Source of the DNA: CAWKGV01 sp963849305
Lineage (GTDB): Bacteria; Pseudomonadota; Alphaproteobacteria; Acetobacterales; Acetobacteraceae
Direction: 5' to 3'
Length of the DNA: 64,000 nucleotides
Assembly (NCBI GenBank): GCA_963849305.1
Contig: CAWKGV010000006.1
Coordinates: 62,001 to 126,000 of the forward strand
Position 1 is the stretch's first letter, and each line of letters begins with the position of its first letter. The notes under the pieces are model-generated. The model searched no databases. It worked only from the letters and a program-made list of their open reading frames with translations, and was not told the DNA's origin. Positions 17,254 through 24,747 of this stretch are shown here, in pieces. The position numbers and the translations under genes are program-made.

Positions 17254-17737
17254 TCATGGCCTTCGGCACGTGCACGCGGACGGAGTATTCCCGCATGGTG
17301 CTGGAGAAGATGGCTGCATCCCGCAGCTCGGCCGCTCAGCTTGCGCAGCCATGGATATCCCTTGAAATATCAGCCCTCCTGGCGCCCTGGCATTCCCGAG
17401 CCACGGCCAATGCGCGCCGACTGAGGAGGCGGCAGGTTTCGCAGCACAGGAGCGGCACTGCCTCGAAGCCGGCCTCGCACAGCCCGGCATGAAGCCACTG
17501 TGCTAACGGGCCGGCCTCCAGCCCGATCCACGTCAGCGATACTCCGGCTTGGCGAAACAAGCGCACCAACGCCTCCGGCTCACTCGCCGCCTTGACCTCG
17601 CGCACGATCTTACCTGCGGCGTCCACTATCCAGGGCTGTCCCTGAGGATGCTGGGGCCGACCAGTTCGGACCCCGTTGCAGACACCATCACTCTGAGAGG
17701 CAGCCGCTCTACCACCTACCTCTGGGCCGCAGCTCAT
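17254..17737 (-). pseudogene. IS110-family transposase remnant
   Basis: The minus strand encodes a recognisable N-terminal piece of an IS110 transposase: VDAAGKIVREVKAASEPEAL, then WIGLEAGPLAQWLHAGLCEA. These match the segment before the conserved ETR/KTDRKDAR region of the DEDD catalytic domain. After FEAVPL the frame is lost, and further homology-like fragments (VRVHVPKAMSRLRRAMVSQD) appear in another frame down to about 17200. The extreme N-terminus and all of the C-terminal domain are missing. It is a dead element fragment and evidence that this area has received mobile DNA. Confidence 0.72.
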
Positions 17738-18111
17738 TACGGCATCTAGCCAGGGCGGACGGCAAATGGCCGGACGAGATTGCCAGATTCCTGGTAGAGA
17801 CTGTGGCTGCTGGCCCGTTCGTAACGCAGGTGATGAAGCGGAGATCGCGCCCCGCCGAGGAGGAATTATACCACCGGGCCATTAAATCGACCGTTCGACT
17901 CCTACTGTCATCCTCGGCGAATGCCGAGGATCCATGACTTTCTTCGCGTCAGAGCGAGGAAGTCGTGGATGGTCGGCCTTCGCCGACCATGACGGACGAG
18001 AGGTCCAGGGGCCGTTGGTATTAGTGCCTGCGTTGTAATTCGGCACTGATCTTCATTTGGGAGATCACGAGCGAGCGAACGGCGGATGGCCACCCTTATG
18101 GCGGCCAGGTT
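17738..18111. other. Non-coding stretch with mosaic repeat
   Basis: No gene is supported between the transposase remnant and the broken NTF2-like gene. The only structure I see is the double palindrome at 17907-17993, annotated separately. A 61-codon minus-strand frame here merely runs across that repeat. Confidence 0.5.
17907..17993. repeat. REP/RIME-like paired palindromic element
   Basis: Two perfect palindromes occur 38 bases apart: TCCTCGGC-GAAT-GCCGAGGA at 17911-17930 and ATGGTCGGC-CTTC-GCCGACCAT at 17969-17990. They are bounded by GTCAT on the left (17907) and ATGAC on the right, so the whole unit is itself an imperfect inverted repeat. This nested design and wording match intergenic mosaic repeats abundant in rhizobia and relatives. 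I expect many copies elsewhere in the genome. Confidence 0.7.
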
Positions 18112-18492
18112 TCAGGGCATCCGCTCGACCCATTGCGCGCGCGAAGGCCCTGGCTCGAACGGATCGCCGAAATACTGGGTCTCGCGAGCCACCTTCCCGT
18201 CGAGGAACTCCATGATGCTCACGGTGTAAGACGGCCGCCCGTCATAGGTTAGGACATATTCAGTGACCCAGAGGTCGCCCGCGCCGATTATCCGCCGCAC
18301 CGTGAAGTGTTTCCGGTTCGGCTGCGCGGCGCGAGACGACTAAATCTTCCGCCGCCCGCGGATGCGCTCGCCCGATTGCGGATATTCGAGCACCGCGTCC
18401 TCTCGGTAAATCTGGTGCTCCCCGTCGAAATCGTTCGCATCGGAGGCGGCCCAGTGGCGATCCAGAGCCGCTCGAATCCCTCGGTCTTCCAT
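18112..18492 (-). pseudogene. NTF2/SnoaL-like protein with in-frame amber stop
   Basis: From ATG 18492 (AGGAG upstream) the frame reads MEDRGIRAALDRHWAASDAN, then YREDAVLEYPQSGERIRGR, and meets TAG at 18342-18340. The same frame then continues SSRAAQPNRKHFTVRRIIGA, WVTEYVLTYDGRP and ETQYFGDPFEPG to a TGA at 18112. Together this is a complete 126-residue nuclear-transport-factor-2-like protein interrupted by one stop. A single CAG-to-TAG change would explain it. Family members are diverse (isomerases, cyclases, ligand binding), so no substrate is proposed. Confidence 0.85.
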
Positions 18493-18890
18493 ATCAAATC
18501 TCCTGACCATCGCCGTCGATGTCGAGCCGTCGCACCATGCGCTGCTTGGAACACGCCTTCTAGATGGGCAGGAAGGCCATTTCCAGCGCGAGGGCTGAGT
18601 GGCCGAGAAGGGTCGGGTACTGCCTCGCAGCGGTCGGGACGGGTGGATAACGGATAGGCTTTCGTTCAACCCATTCAAGTGTGTGGTGTTTCACTAGAAT
18701 TCGCTCATGGATGCCATTGGCCCCGTTATACGTCTGGCCGACGCGACATCCATGCCGAAGCGGTCCCCGCCCGGCGCCGTCGCCGCGTTGCGACGGCGTT
18801 GCATAAGTGAAGGCTCATGACGACTTCGGTATGGTTAACGGGCGGTCGTGGCGCGTGCTCGATGCTGATGCTGCGGATTCCAACCTATGC
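18493..18890. other. Non-coding stretch before toxin-antitoxin-like pair
   Basis: About 400 bases with no supported gene. A 37-codon frame from ATG 18708 has no ribosome site and no recognisable features. The region ends at the promoter-like element at 18888-18896. Confidence 0.4.
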
Positions 18891-18896
18891 TATAAT
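18888..18896 (+). promoter_or_regulatory. Extended -10 promoter, likely leaderless transcript
   Basis: TGCTATAAT is a perfect extended -10 element (TGn plus TATAAT). Six bases separate it from ATG 18903, so transcription would begin at or next to the start codon, giving a leaderless mRNA. No Shine-Dalgarno sequence precedes the ATG, which agrees. No good -35 is present, as is common with extended -10 promoters. Confidence 0.6.
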
Positions 18897-18902
18897 GCTT
18901 TC

Positions 18903-19310
18903 ATGCAGACCGCTTACAGCGACCATAGCCGCCTCGACGAGCGCAGCCTCGCCATGCACCGGCTCGTTGCGGAGAAGGTGCAGGCCAATCCCGCCTTGCT
19001 CGACAAGGCACGGGACAATCTGCGCCGTTGGCAGCAGATCGACGGCAGCCCGAAACTGACGCTCGTGGAATGGGAGCAGATCCTTAGTGGCCCTGCCGAT
19101 CAGGTGACGCAGTTTCTCACGGAGCGATCCGAACGCGCGACCCGCCTTCGCCAGTCCAGCCCGTTCGCGGGCCTGCTGACCGAGGCCGAGCGCAAAGCCA
19201 TTTATGAATTGGTACTCAGCTCGAACATATCATCCGGGCCGCCAGCCAAATCTCGGATGATACCGAGATCGTGGTTGTCGGTAGTCAGGCCATCCACGCG
19301 CAGAACGTGA
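18903..19310 (+). CDS. Antitoxin-like protein (partner of nucleotidyltransferase)
   Basis: The 135-residue frame begins MQTAYSDHSRLDERSLAMHR and continues RWQQIDGSPKLTLVEWEQIL, SERATRLRQSSPFAGLLTEA and ERKAIYEL. This is a small helical protein that I recall next to DUF6036-type nucleotidyltransferases, with which it forms a toxin-antitoxin-like pair. After AIYE the frame appears to run into the 5' part of the next gene in the wrong register, so the last 35 residues are probably not native. The original stop seems to have been lost by a small deletion or indel near 19205. The promoter and leaderless start are described separately. Confidence 0.6.
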   Translation: MQTAYSDHSRLDERSLAMHRLVAEKVQANPALLDKARDNLRRWQQIDGSPKLTLVEWEQILSGPADQVTQFLTERSERATRLRQSSPFAGLLTEAERKAIYELVLSSNISSGPPAKSRMIPRSWLSVVRPSTRRT

Positions 19311-19768
19311 AGCTGCCGCCGATTGCGTTTCTATCGGCAGAGGCGGACGTGTATCCGCGCAACTGTCCCGAACGCGCGGACGAGATCGACGCGGCCATAG
19401 GCGAGCTTTCACCCTTTCACGAAACGCACGGCTACTACGCGCACGGCGTTTCGTCCAAGACCGCGATCCTTCCCGCCGGATGGGAACAACGCGTGATCCG
19501 CATCAGCAACCCGAACACGGGCGGCGCAACCGGGCTTTGCATCGATGCCCACGACCTCGTTTTGTCGAAATACGCAGCGGGTCGCGAGCAGGACAGGGAA
19601 TTCAACCAAGCCCTGATCCGCCACGGCATCGTCAGCCGAAGGAAGCTCACCATGCTGTTGCGCACCATGCCGGTCGACAACGAGATGAAGGGCATCATCG
19701 CGGCGCGTATCAAGACCGACTATGCCGCCGCCACTCCGCGTCGTGCGCCGAAAGCGCCCAAACGATAG
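19208..19768 (+). pseudogene. Nucleotidyltransferase (DUF6036-like) lacking a proper start
   Basis: The frame from the TGA at 19205-19207 reads IGTQLEHIIRAASQISDDTE, IVVVGSQAIHAQNV and SAEADVYPRNCPERADEIDA, then GYYAHGVSSKTAILPAGWEQ and DLVLSKYAAGREQDREF. GSQAI and EADVYP match the nucleotidyltransferase-fold core of this AbiEii/DUF6036-like group. No ATG, GTG or TTG exists in frame before GTG 19271, which would discard the conserved N-terminal helix. An ATG at 19204 is one base out of frame, so a single extra A could explain the damage. It may be dead, or start inefficiently at ATT 19208 or GTG 19271. Confidence 0.65.
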
Positions 19769-19810
19769 CGGCGCGCGGGTTGCAGAACTTAGGAGACTTT
19801 CGGCATTTCC

Positions 19811-19837
19811 GTTAACTCAATGCCATCAATGGGTTAC
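19811..19837. repeat. Imperfect inverted repeat before resolvase gene
   Basis: GTTAACTCA and TGGGTTAC form an imperfect dyad 16 bases before the serine recombinase start. It could be part of a resolution or operator site bound by the recombinase. The evidence is position and partial symmetry only. Confidence 0.25.
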
Positions 19838-19852
19838 AAAGGCCCGTAAGAT

Positions 19853-20419
19853 ATGCCCGAAAAGAACCCGCAAAACCGCTGCCTCGGCTATGCGCGCGTC
19901 AGCACCTACGGGCAGACGCTTGGCGCGCAGCTTGACCAGCTACGCAAGGCGGGATGCACGAAGATTTACCGTGAGAAGGTGACGGGCGCGCGAGCCGACC
20001 GGCGCGAACTGCTCAAGCTGCTAAGGGCCGTTGCCCCCGGTGACGTTGTGACGGTGACGCGCATCGACCGGCTGGCGCGCTCGACCTTTGACCTGTCGCC
20101 ATCGTCAAGCAGGTCGTGGACGCCAAGGGGCAATTCCGGTCACTGGCGGAGCCGTGGGCCGACACTGCCACCAGCACCGGGCGACTGATGATTGCCGTGC
20201 TTGGCAGGCTGGCGGACGTGGAGCGCGACCTGATTCGCACACGCACGGCGGAAGGCCGGAGCCGGGCGAAGGCGCGCGGGCAGCCATGGGCCGTCCGCCC
20301 AAGCTCACGCCGCAGCAGCAGAAAGAAGCACGGCGGCGGCGGGCGCAGGGCGAAACGCTCAAGGAACTCGCGAAGAGCTACAACGTCGGCAATCGACGAT
20401 TTCGAGGCTGGGGGTATGA
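19853..20419 (+). pseudogene. Serine recombinase (resolvase) with three frameshifts
   Basis: The first frame gives GYARVSTYGQTLGAQLDQL with the nucleophilic Ser, then REKVTGARADRRELLKLL and TRIDRLARSTFDL. The frame breaks at about 20096. A second frame continues VDAKGQFRSLAEPWADTATS and AVLGRLADVERDLIRTRTAE to about 20285. A third carries the C-terminal helix-turn-helix MGRPPKLTPQQQKEARRRRA and ELAKSYNVG, and a last shift near 20393 restores STISRL before the TGA at 20417-20419. Each break is repaired by adding one base. All domains of a roughly 190-residue resolvase/invertase are recognisable. It marks the region as mobile DNA. Confidence 0.85.
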
Positions 20420-21000
20420 CGATGGATCGATCAACGATAATCGCCATCCTCGGTGTCGTCATATCGGTCATGTCATTTACGGTTTCCGTCGCCGCTCTTT
20501 GGTTCACTTGGCTCCGACGCGGGCGACTTTCTATGACGAGGCCGACAGTGATATTCTTTGGCTACGACGTGGTGCCTCGGCTCACTCCTAAGATTTTCTT
20601 GCGGACACTTCTCTACAGCACTTCCGCAAGAGGGCAAGTTGTTGAGAGCATGTATGTCAAGCTATGTAGAAGTGGTGCAGAGCAAATTTTCAGCTTCTGG
20701 GGGTATGGCGAAACCAAAAATCTCATGGCAGGCAGTGGACTCTTTGTTGGACAGACGGGTATTGCATTCAACCATCATTTTGCATTGTCAATTCAGCATC
20801 CAGGTTATCAGTTCGTAGATGGACCCTATTCTATACTGGTGTTCGCTCGCGTCGCGGGCAGTTCGAAACCGGTTCCGCTCGATACAATTACGTTAACGCT
20901 GACAAAAGCTAATGCTGACGTGCTCGCTGGAAAAGGCGGTATCCTATTTGAGCTAGAGCCGACCACCGGGAACTACGTCGGACACTCACGCGAAGGATGA
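20416..21000 (+). CDS. Unknown single-pass membrane protein, AT-richer cargo gene
   Basis: This 194-residue protein begins MTMDRSTIIAILGVVISVMS with one transmembrane helix (about residues 6-29) ending in WLRRGR, so the rest is probably cytoplasmic. The soluble part (VIFFGYDVVPRL, VVESMYVKLCRSGAEQIFSF, GYQFVDGPYSILVFARVAG) looks like a beta-rich domain, which I do not recognise. The ATG overlaps the recombinase stop (ATGA). Base composition and codon use are visibly more AT-rich than its neighbours, suggesting acquisition with the recombinase. Defence or signalling roles are possible but unsupported. Confidence 0.65.
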   Translation: MTMDRSTIIAILGVVISVMSFTVSVAALWFTWLRRGRLSMTRPTVIFFGYDVVPRLTPKIFLRTLLYSTSARGQVVESMYVKLCRSGAEQIFSFWGYGETKNLMAGSGLFVGQTGIAFNHHFALSIQHPGYQFVDGPYSILVFARVAGSSKPVPLDTITLTLTKANADVLAGKGGILFELEPTTGNYVGHSREG

Positions 21001-21321
21001 CACCACTTACCATAAAAACGGCTTCGGCGGCGCGGCGTGCGACCTGATCCGCACCGGTGTAGCCACGGACGCCGGTTTCGTGATATAAGTCGCAACTTTA
21101 TGACCAGCCGCTAGAGGATCCCCTGTCAAAGCGCTTTCGCGCCGCCCTGGTTCCCGGCCGATCGCGGGTTTACAGCGTATGCCTCCGATCTGTCATTACC
21201 GGCATGCGGTCAAGGCGAAGGCAGGCGGGATCGGCCACGTCGGCTCTCTGCTCATCCTTGCAGCCGAAGGCACGTTGCGAAAATATCGCAACATGCCTGA
21301 GCAAAAACGAGGAGCAGCTGC
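21001..21321. other. Non-coding stretch with GTTGCGA palindrome
   Basis: No gene is supported over about 320 bases. The notable element is GTTGCGA-AAATA-TCGCAAC at 21274-21292, a 7-bp perfect inverted repeat 30 bases before the truncated methyltransferase copy. It is a plausible dimeric operator. Confidence 0.4.
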
Positions 21322-21484
21322 GTGATCTTTCCGAAGCGGCCGCAATCCATCGCCGCCGTCGCGACGCACTACGACGAACTCGACAGCTTCTATCGTGAAA
21401 TCTGGGGCGAGCATGTGCACCACGGCTATTGGGCAACCGGACGCGAGAGCGCCGGGCAAGCCGTCGAGGCGCTGGTCGACCGTC
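21322..21484 (+). pseudogene. Truncated 5' copy of downstream methyltransferase gene
   Basis: From GTG 21322 the first 54 codons (IAAVATHYDELDSFYREIWG, EHVHHGYWATGRESA) repeat the start of the intact methyltransferase at 24748 with only scattered base differences. Homology stops at about 21484, before the SAM-binding motif. The frame then runs through unrelated sequence to a stop at 21633. It is a partial duplicate in direct orientation, 3.4 kb from its parent, and together they bracket the alcohol dehydrogenase cassette. The remaining bases to 21768 hold no gene I can support. Confidence 0.85.
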
Positions 21485-21768
21485 TGGATCTGTTGGCGCG
21501 CGCAGCGGGCGCTCCCGCTTCTCTTTCCCGAGCCCCGCAGGGACTTGGCGAGGACTGGGAAGACTCTACCATAACGGAGCCTTATGCGGCGTTGACTGTA
21601 CCAGCAAGATTCGGCGCGCCTGCCCTTTGCTAAATTCTTGCGTCCGGGATAGACTGCCGCCCGCGCCAGCCAGGCTCGTCGGGGACGACAGCCAGCTGCC
21701 AGGCCGGTACCCACCCCAGATGAAGCGGATCGGACAAGTTTTGCTATTCACCGGGAGGAAAAAGCACA

Positions 21769-23499
21769 ATGCGGCGCAATAGAAAAGGATTGGCGGCATT
21801 ACTAGCGCTAGGGACGGCGTTGATCGCCGGGCCGGCGCTCGCGCAGACCGCGCAGGAGCTCGAGGCGACAAACCCGAACCCCAACGACTGGCTGAGTTAT
21901 CACGGCACCTACAAGGGGTACGACTACAGCGGCCTAGACCAGATCAACGCCAACAACGTGAAGAACCTTCAGGTCGCTTGGATACACTTCCCTGGCCGGA
22001 CCACACGCGGCCTTCAGTCGATGCCACTGGCCAAGGATGGTGTCCTTTATTATTCCGGCTCCTACGACCGAGTGTTCGCGCTGGATGGTGCCACCGGCAA
22101 GGTGCTGTGGACCTATTTCCCAGAGCTCGACGACCAGTTGGTCGCGCGGCAGACCCACTCGCCGTACAACCGTGGCATGGCCATGGGCGATGGCAGGCTT
22201 TACATCGGCACCGTCGACGGGCGGCTGATCGCGCTCGATGCCAAGACCGGAAAGCCGGTTTGGGACAAGAAACTGATCAACTCCGAGAAGCTGACCGTCG
22301 GCTTCACCGGGGCGCCGATCTTCGCGCGCGGCACCGTGGTCATCGGCGCACAGGGAGGCGAATGGCCGTATCGCGGCCCGATCTTCGGCGTCGATGCAGC
22401 GTCCGGCAACAAGAAGTGGGAATTCTTCACGTCTGGCGGCACGCCCGACGCAATGAAGACCTGGGGCAACGACACTTGGCGCATCGGCGGCGGCGGCGGC
22501 TGGATGCCCGGAACCTACGATCCGCAAAACAATGCGGTGTGGTGGGGCGTTGCCAACCCCGATCCGCTCTATGACTGGGCGGGATCGGATTGGATGAAAG
22601 CCGGCGCGCGGCCGGGGAACAACCTCTACACCAGCTCGGTGATCGCCCTCGATCTGGACACCGGCAAACTCAAATTCTACCATCAGGAACTGCCTCACGA
22701 TACTTGGGACTTCGACAGTGCGATCGGCGAGTTCGTGTCGATTGATCGCGACGGCAAGCAGCTGATGGTGCATCCGAACAAGAGCGGCTACGTCTTCGTG
22801 TATGACCGCGGCAACGCGAAGCTCGAAAATGTCTGGTCGCTCGTGAAGAACTCGAACTTCGTGAAGAGCATCGACCCGCATAGCGGCGAGCTGACCGGGC
22901 GTCGTGATTTCTCGGCCGGTCCGTTAAAGGGCGAGGTGCTCTGTCCGGCAATCGCCGGCGGCGTGAGCTGGAACAGCGGCGCGTATAGCCCCAAGACCGG
23001 GCTCTACTACAAGATTGGTAACGAGTGGTGCATGACGCTCAACGTCAAGAAGACGACGCCGGTAACCGAGCCGCAGGTGCAGCTGAACATAGGCGCGGAG
23101 TTCAAGCTCGTTCCACCGCCCGGCGGATCGATAAGCGGTCATCTTGATGCGCGCGATCCGGTCACCGGCCAGGTCAAGTGGCACGTGGATTTCCCCCAGC
23201 CGCCATTGTCGAGCGTGCTGGCCACCGCCGGCAACCTCGTGTTCCTGCCGGACGCAGCCGGTATCACACACGCCTACAATGCCGAGACCGGCCAGGAGCT
23301 TTGGTCGCACAACGATGGCATCGGCCATGCCGGCGGTATTATCAGCTACGCCGCGGGCGGCAAGCAGTACATTGCTGTCCCGACGGGTTGGGGCAGCCTG
23401 GTCGGCGAGGGCTACGGCCCGCTGTTTGGCGAGCCGTATAAGTCCATGCCGATGGATGCCGGTGCGCTGATCGTCTACGCTCTGCCATCCAGCTCTTGA
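21769..23499 (+). CDS. Lanthanide-type PQQ-dependent alcohol (methanol) dehydrogenase, XoxF-like
   Basis: Periplasmic eight-bladed quinoprotein of 576 residues with a signal peptide (cleavage after ALAQ, residue 26). The active-site set can be placed: Glu198 in GAQGGEWPYRG, Asn263 in GVANPDP, catalytic Asp314 and the extra Asp316 in HDTWDFDSA. The D-x-D pair is the hallmark of lanthanide-binding enzymes (XoxF, ExaF, PedH), since calcium MxaF has Ala or Ser at the second position. Unusually the vicinal Cys-Cys disulfide near residue 130 is absent; that stretch reads RQTHSPYNRG. The following cytochrome and binding protein give xoxF-xoxG-xoxJ order. Substrate could be methanol or another primary alcohol. 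Confidence 0.88.
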   Translation: MRRNRKGLAALLALGTALIAGPALAQTAQELEATNPNPNDWLSYHGTYKGYDYSGLDQINANNVKNLQVAWIHFPGRTTRGLQSMPLAKDGVLYYSGSYDRVFALDGATGKVLWTYFPELDDQLVARQTHSPYNRGMAMGDGRLYIGTVDGRLIALDAKTGKPVWDKKLINSEKLTVGFTGAPIFARGTVVIGAQGGEWPYRGPIFGVDAASGNKKWEFFTSGGTPDAMKTWGNDTWRIGGGGGWMPGTYDPQNNAVWWGVANPDPLYDWAGSDWMKAGARPGNNLYTSSVIALDLDTGKLKFYHQELPHDTWDFDSAIGEFVSIDRDGKQLMVHPNKSGYVFVYDRGNAKLENVWSLVKNSNFVKSIDPHSGELTGRRDFSAGPLKGEVLCPAIAGGVSWNSGAYSPKTGLYYKIGNEWCMTLNVKKTTPVTEPQVQLNIGAEFKLVPPPGGSISGHLDARDPVTGQVKWHVDFPQPPLSSVLATAGNLVFLPDAAGITHAYNAETGQELWSHNDGIGHAGGIISYAAGGKQYIAVPTGWGSLVGEGYGPLFGEPYKSMPMDAGALIVYALPSSS

Positions 23500-23525
23500 C
23501 GAGCCAAGACGACTATGGTGTCAAC

Positions 23526-23551
23526 GGGAGCGGAGATTAATCTCCGCTCCC
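23526..23551. terminator. Perfect 26-bp palindrome between dehydrogenase and cytochrome
   Basis: GGGAGCGGAGATT is followed directly by its exact complement, making a 26-bp perfect palindrome. It begins 26 bases after the dehydrogenase stop and ends 20 bases before the cytochrome start. There is no U-tract, so partial termination or protection of the upstream mRNA's 3' end is likely, which would lower cytochrome relative to dehydrogenase expression. It could alternatively be an operator. Confidence 0.55.
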
Positions 23552-23571
23552 TCCTATAGTGACGGAAGCCC

Positions 23572-23904
23572 ATGCTAGCCATAAGGCTGTTGCTTACAGG
23601 CGTTGGTGGCATGCTCGCGTTGACGGCGGGTCCCGGCTTGGCCGACTCAGGAAATTCCGCTGCTCCCGCTTCGGCCGAGCAGGGAGCGGAGGTGTTCGCG
23701 TCACACGGGTGCGGCTACTGTCACGAGAACGGCGGCAGGTCGGCGGGCAAGGGACCGCAGTTGATGGGAACCGCGCGCGACAATTCTTTTATAAAATTCC
23801 GCGTACAACACGGCAAGGAAGGTCGGATGCCCGCGTTCGGCGGCTCGCTCACAGATGCTCAAATCGCCGATGTCATCGCCTACATTCGGTCGCTTAAGGA
23901 GTGA
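23572..23904 (+). CDS. Small c-type cytochrome, XoxG-like
   Basis: Periplasmic mono-heme cytochrome of 110 residues. A signal peptide (residues 1-24, ending GPGLA) is followed by the heme site CGYCH at residues 47-51 and a likely Met ligand in GRMPAFGGSLTDAQ. Placed between the PQQ dehydrogenase and the binding protein, it is the probable electron acceptor of the dehydrogenase. It is shorter than most described XoxG proteins, which suggests a minimal class I fold. Confidence 0.85.
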   Translation: MLAIRLLLTGVGGMLALTAGPGLADSGNSAAPASAEQGAEVFASHGCGYCHENGGRSAGKGPQLMGTARDNSFIKFRVQHGKEGRMPAFGGSLTDAQIADVIAYIRSLKE

Positions 23905-23912
23905 TCGGCTCC

Positions 23913-24683
23913 ATGAAGTTCCTCCTGCTGGCCGCGCCGCTGTTCGCTGCTGGTTTGCTCGCGCCGTCGGCTGAGGCGCGTTCGCTCGATATCATCCTTG
24001 CGCAAGGCGCGATCGGGCAATGCGCGCACCCCAATGCGCTGCCTTTCTCTAGCCGCAAGGGCGACCTGCCGGGGTTCCAGATCGAGCTTGGGGCGGCGAT
24101 CGCGAAACAAATCGGGGTGGCGCTAGAGCCGATCTGGATCATCGGGCCCCATCAGGTCCGGCGGGCCGGATGCGACATCGTGACGGACGCGATCGCCGAA
24201 CCCGAAGTACAGGACGAGACCGGGTTGCAGGTGTCCAAGCCATATTACCGGACCGGTATCGTATTAGCGGTTCGGCCCGACAGCCCGATCGCGAGTGCCG
24301 AGGCGATCGATCGTCACGCGAAAATCGGCGTCATGGGCAGTTCGGTCGCCTCCATGACTCTCAACCAGCGCGGCTTGACCACCTCGGCATTCGGCTTCGA
24401 GGACGAGATGTTGACGGCGCTTGCCGACAAGGAGATCGATGGCGCGGCGGTCAGCCGAGCTGCGGCCGGATATTTCAACTTAACTCATCCCGGGCAGGCT
24501 GTCCGAATAGTGGAGATCGACGGGCTCACGCCGGAGTTCAGTTGGGACGTTGCCATCGGAATGGTGAAGCCGGACGCCAAGCTGCGCGCGGCGATCGACA
24601 GCGCACTCGACCGACTGACTGCGGACGGCACCATCAAACGCATCTACGCCAAGTACGGCATCACCTTGCAGTCGCCGAAGTAG
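23913..24683 (+). CDS. XoxJ-like quinoprotein-associated periplasmic binding protein
   Basis: Periplasmic substrate-binding-fold protein of 256 residues with a signal peptide (MKFLLLAAPLFAAGLLAPSA). Type 2 binding-protein features include GFQIELGAAIAKQIGVAL, DIVTDAIAEPE, KPYYRTGIVLAVRPDSPI and the C-terminal RIYAKYGI. Proteins of this family accompany PQQ dehydrogenases (MxaJ/XoxJ) and are thought to help activation or maturation. ATG 23913 is preferred to GTG 23901 because AAGGAG lies at 23896-23901. It is the last gene of the cassette. Confidence 0.85.
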   Translation: MKFLLLAAPLFAAGLLAPSAEARSLDIILAQGAIGQCAHPNALPFSSRKGDLPGFQIELGAAIAKQIGVALEPIWIIGPHQVRRAGCDIVTDAIAEPEVQDETGLQVSKPYYRTGIVLAVRPDSPIASAEAIDRHAKIGVMGSSVASMTLNQRGLTTSAFGFEDEMLTALADKEIDGAAVSRAAAGYFNLTHPGQAVRIVEIDGLTPEFSWDVAIGMVKPDAKLRAAIDSALDRLTADGTIKRIYAKYGITLQSPK

Positions 24684-24747
24684 CTGGAAGCTCCGACCGC
24701 GACTACGCCACCCGGACCTCGCCGAAGGCCCTGGAACGGGGGCAGGC

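Noticed and set aside
18708..18821. 37-codon frame before the antitoxin-like gene
   Set aside because: No ribosome site, no recognisable composition, and it overlaps likely promoter DNA.
21592..21635. TTGACT as -35 of an xoxF promoter
   Set aside because: No acceptable -10 lies 16-18 bases downstream; the nearest TA-rich site is too far.
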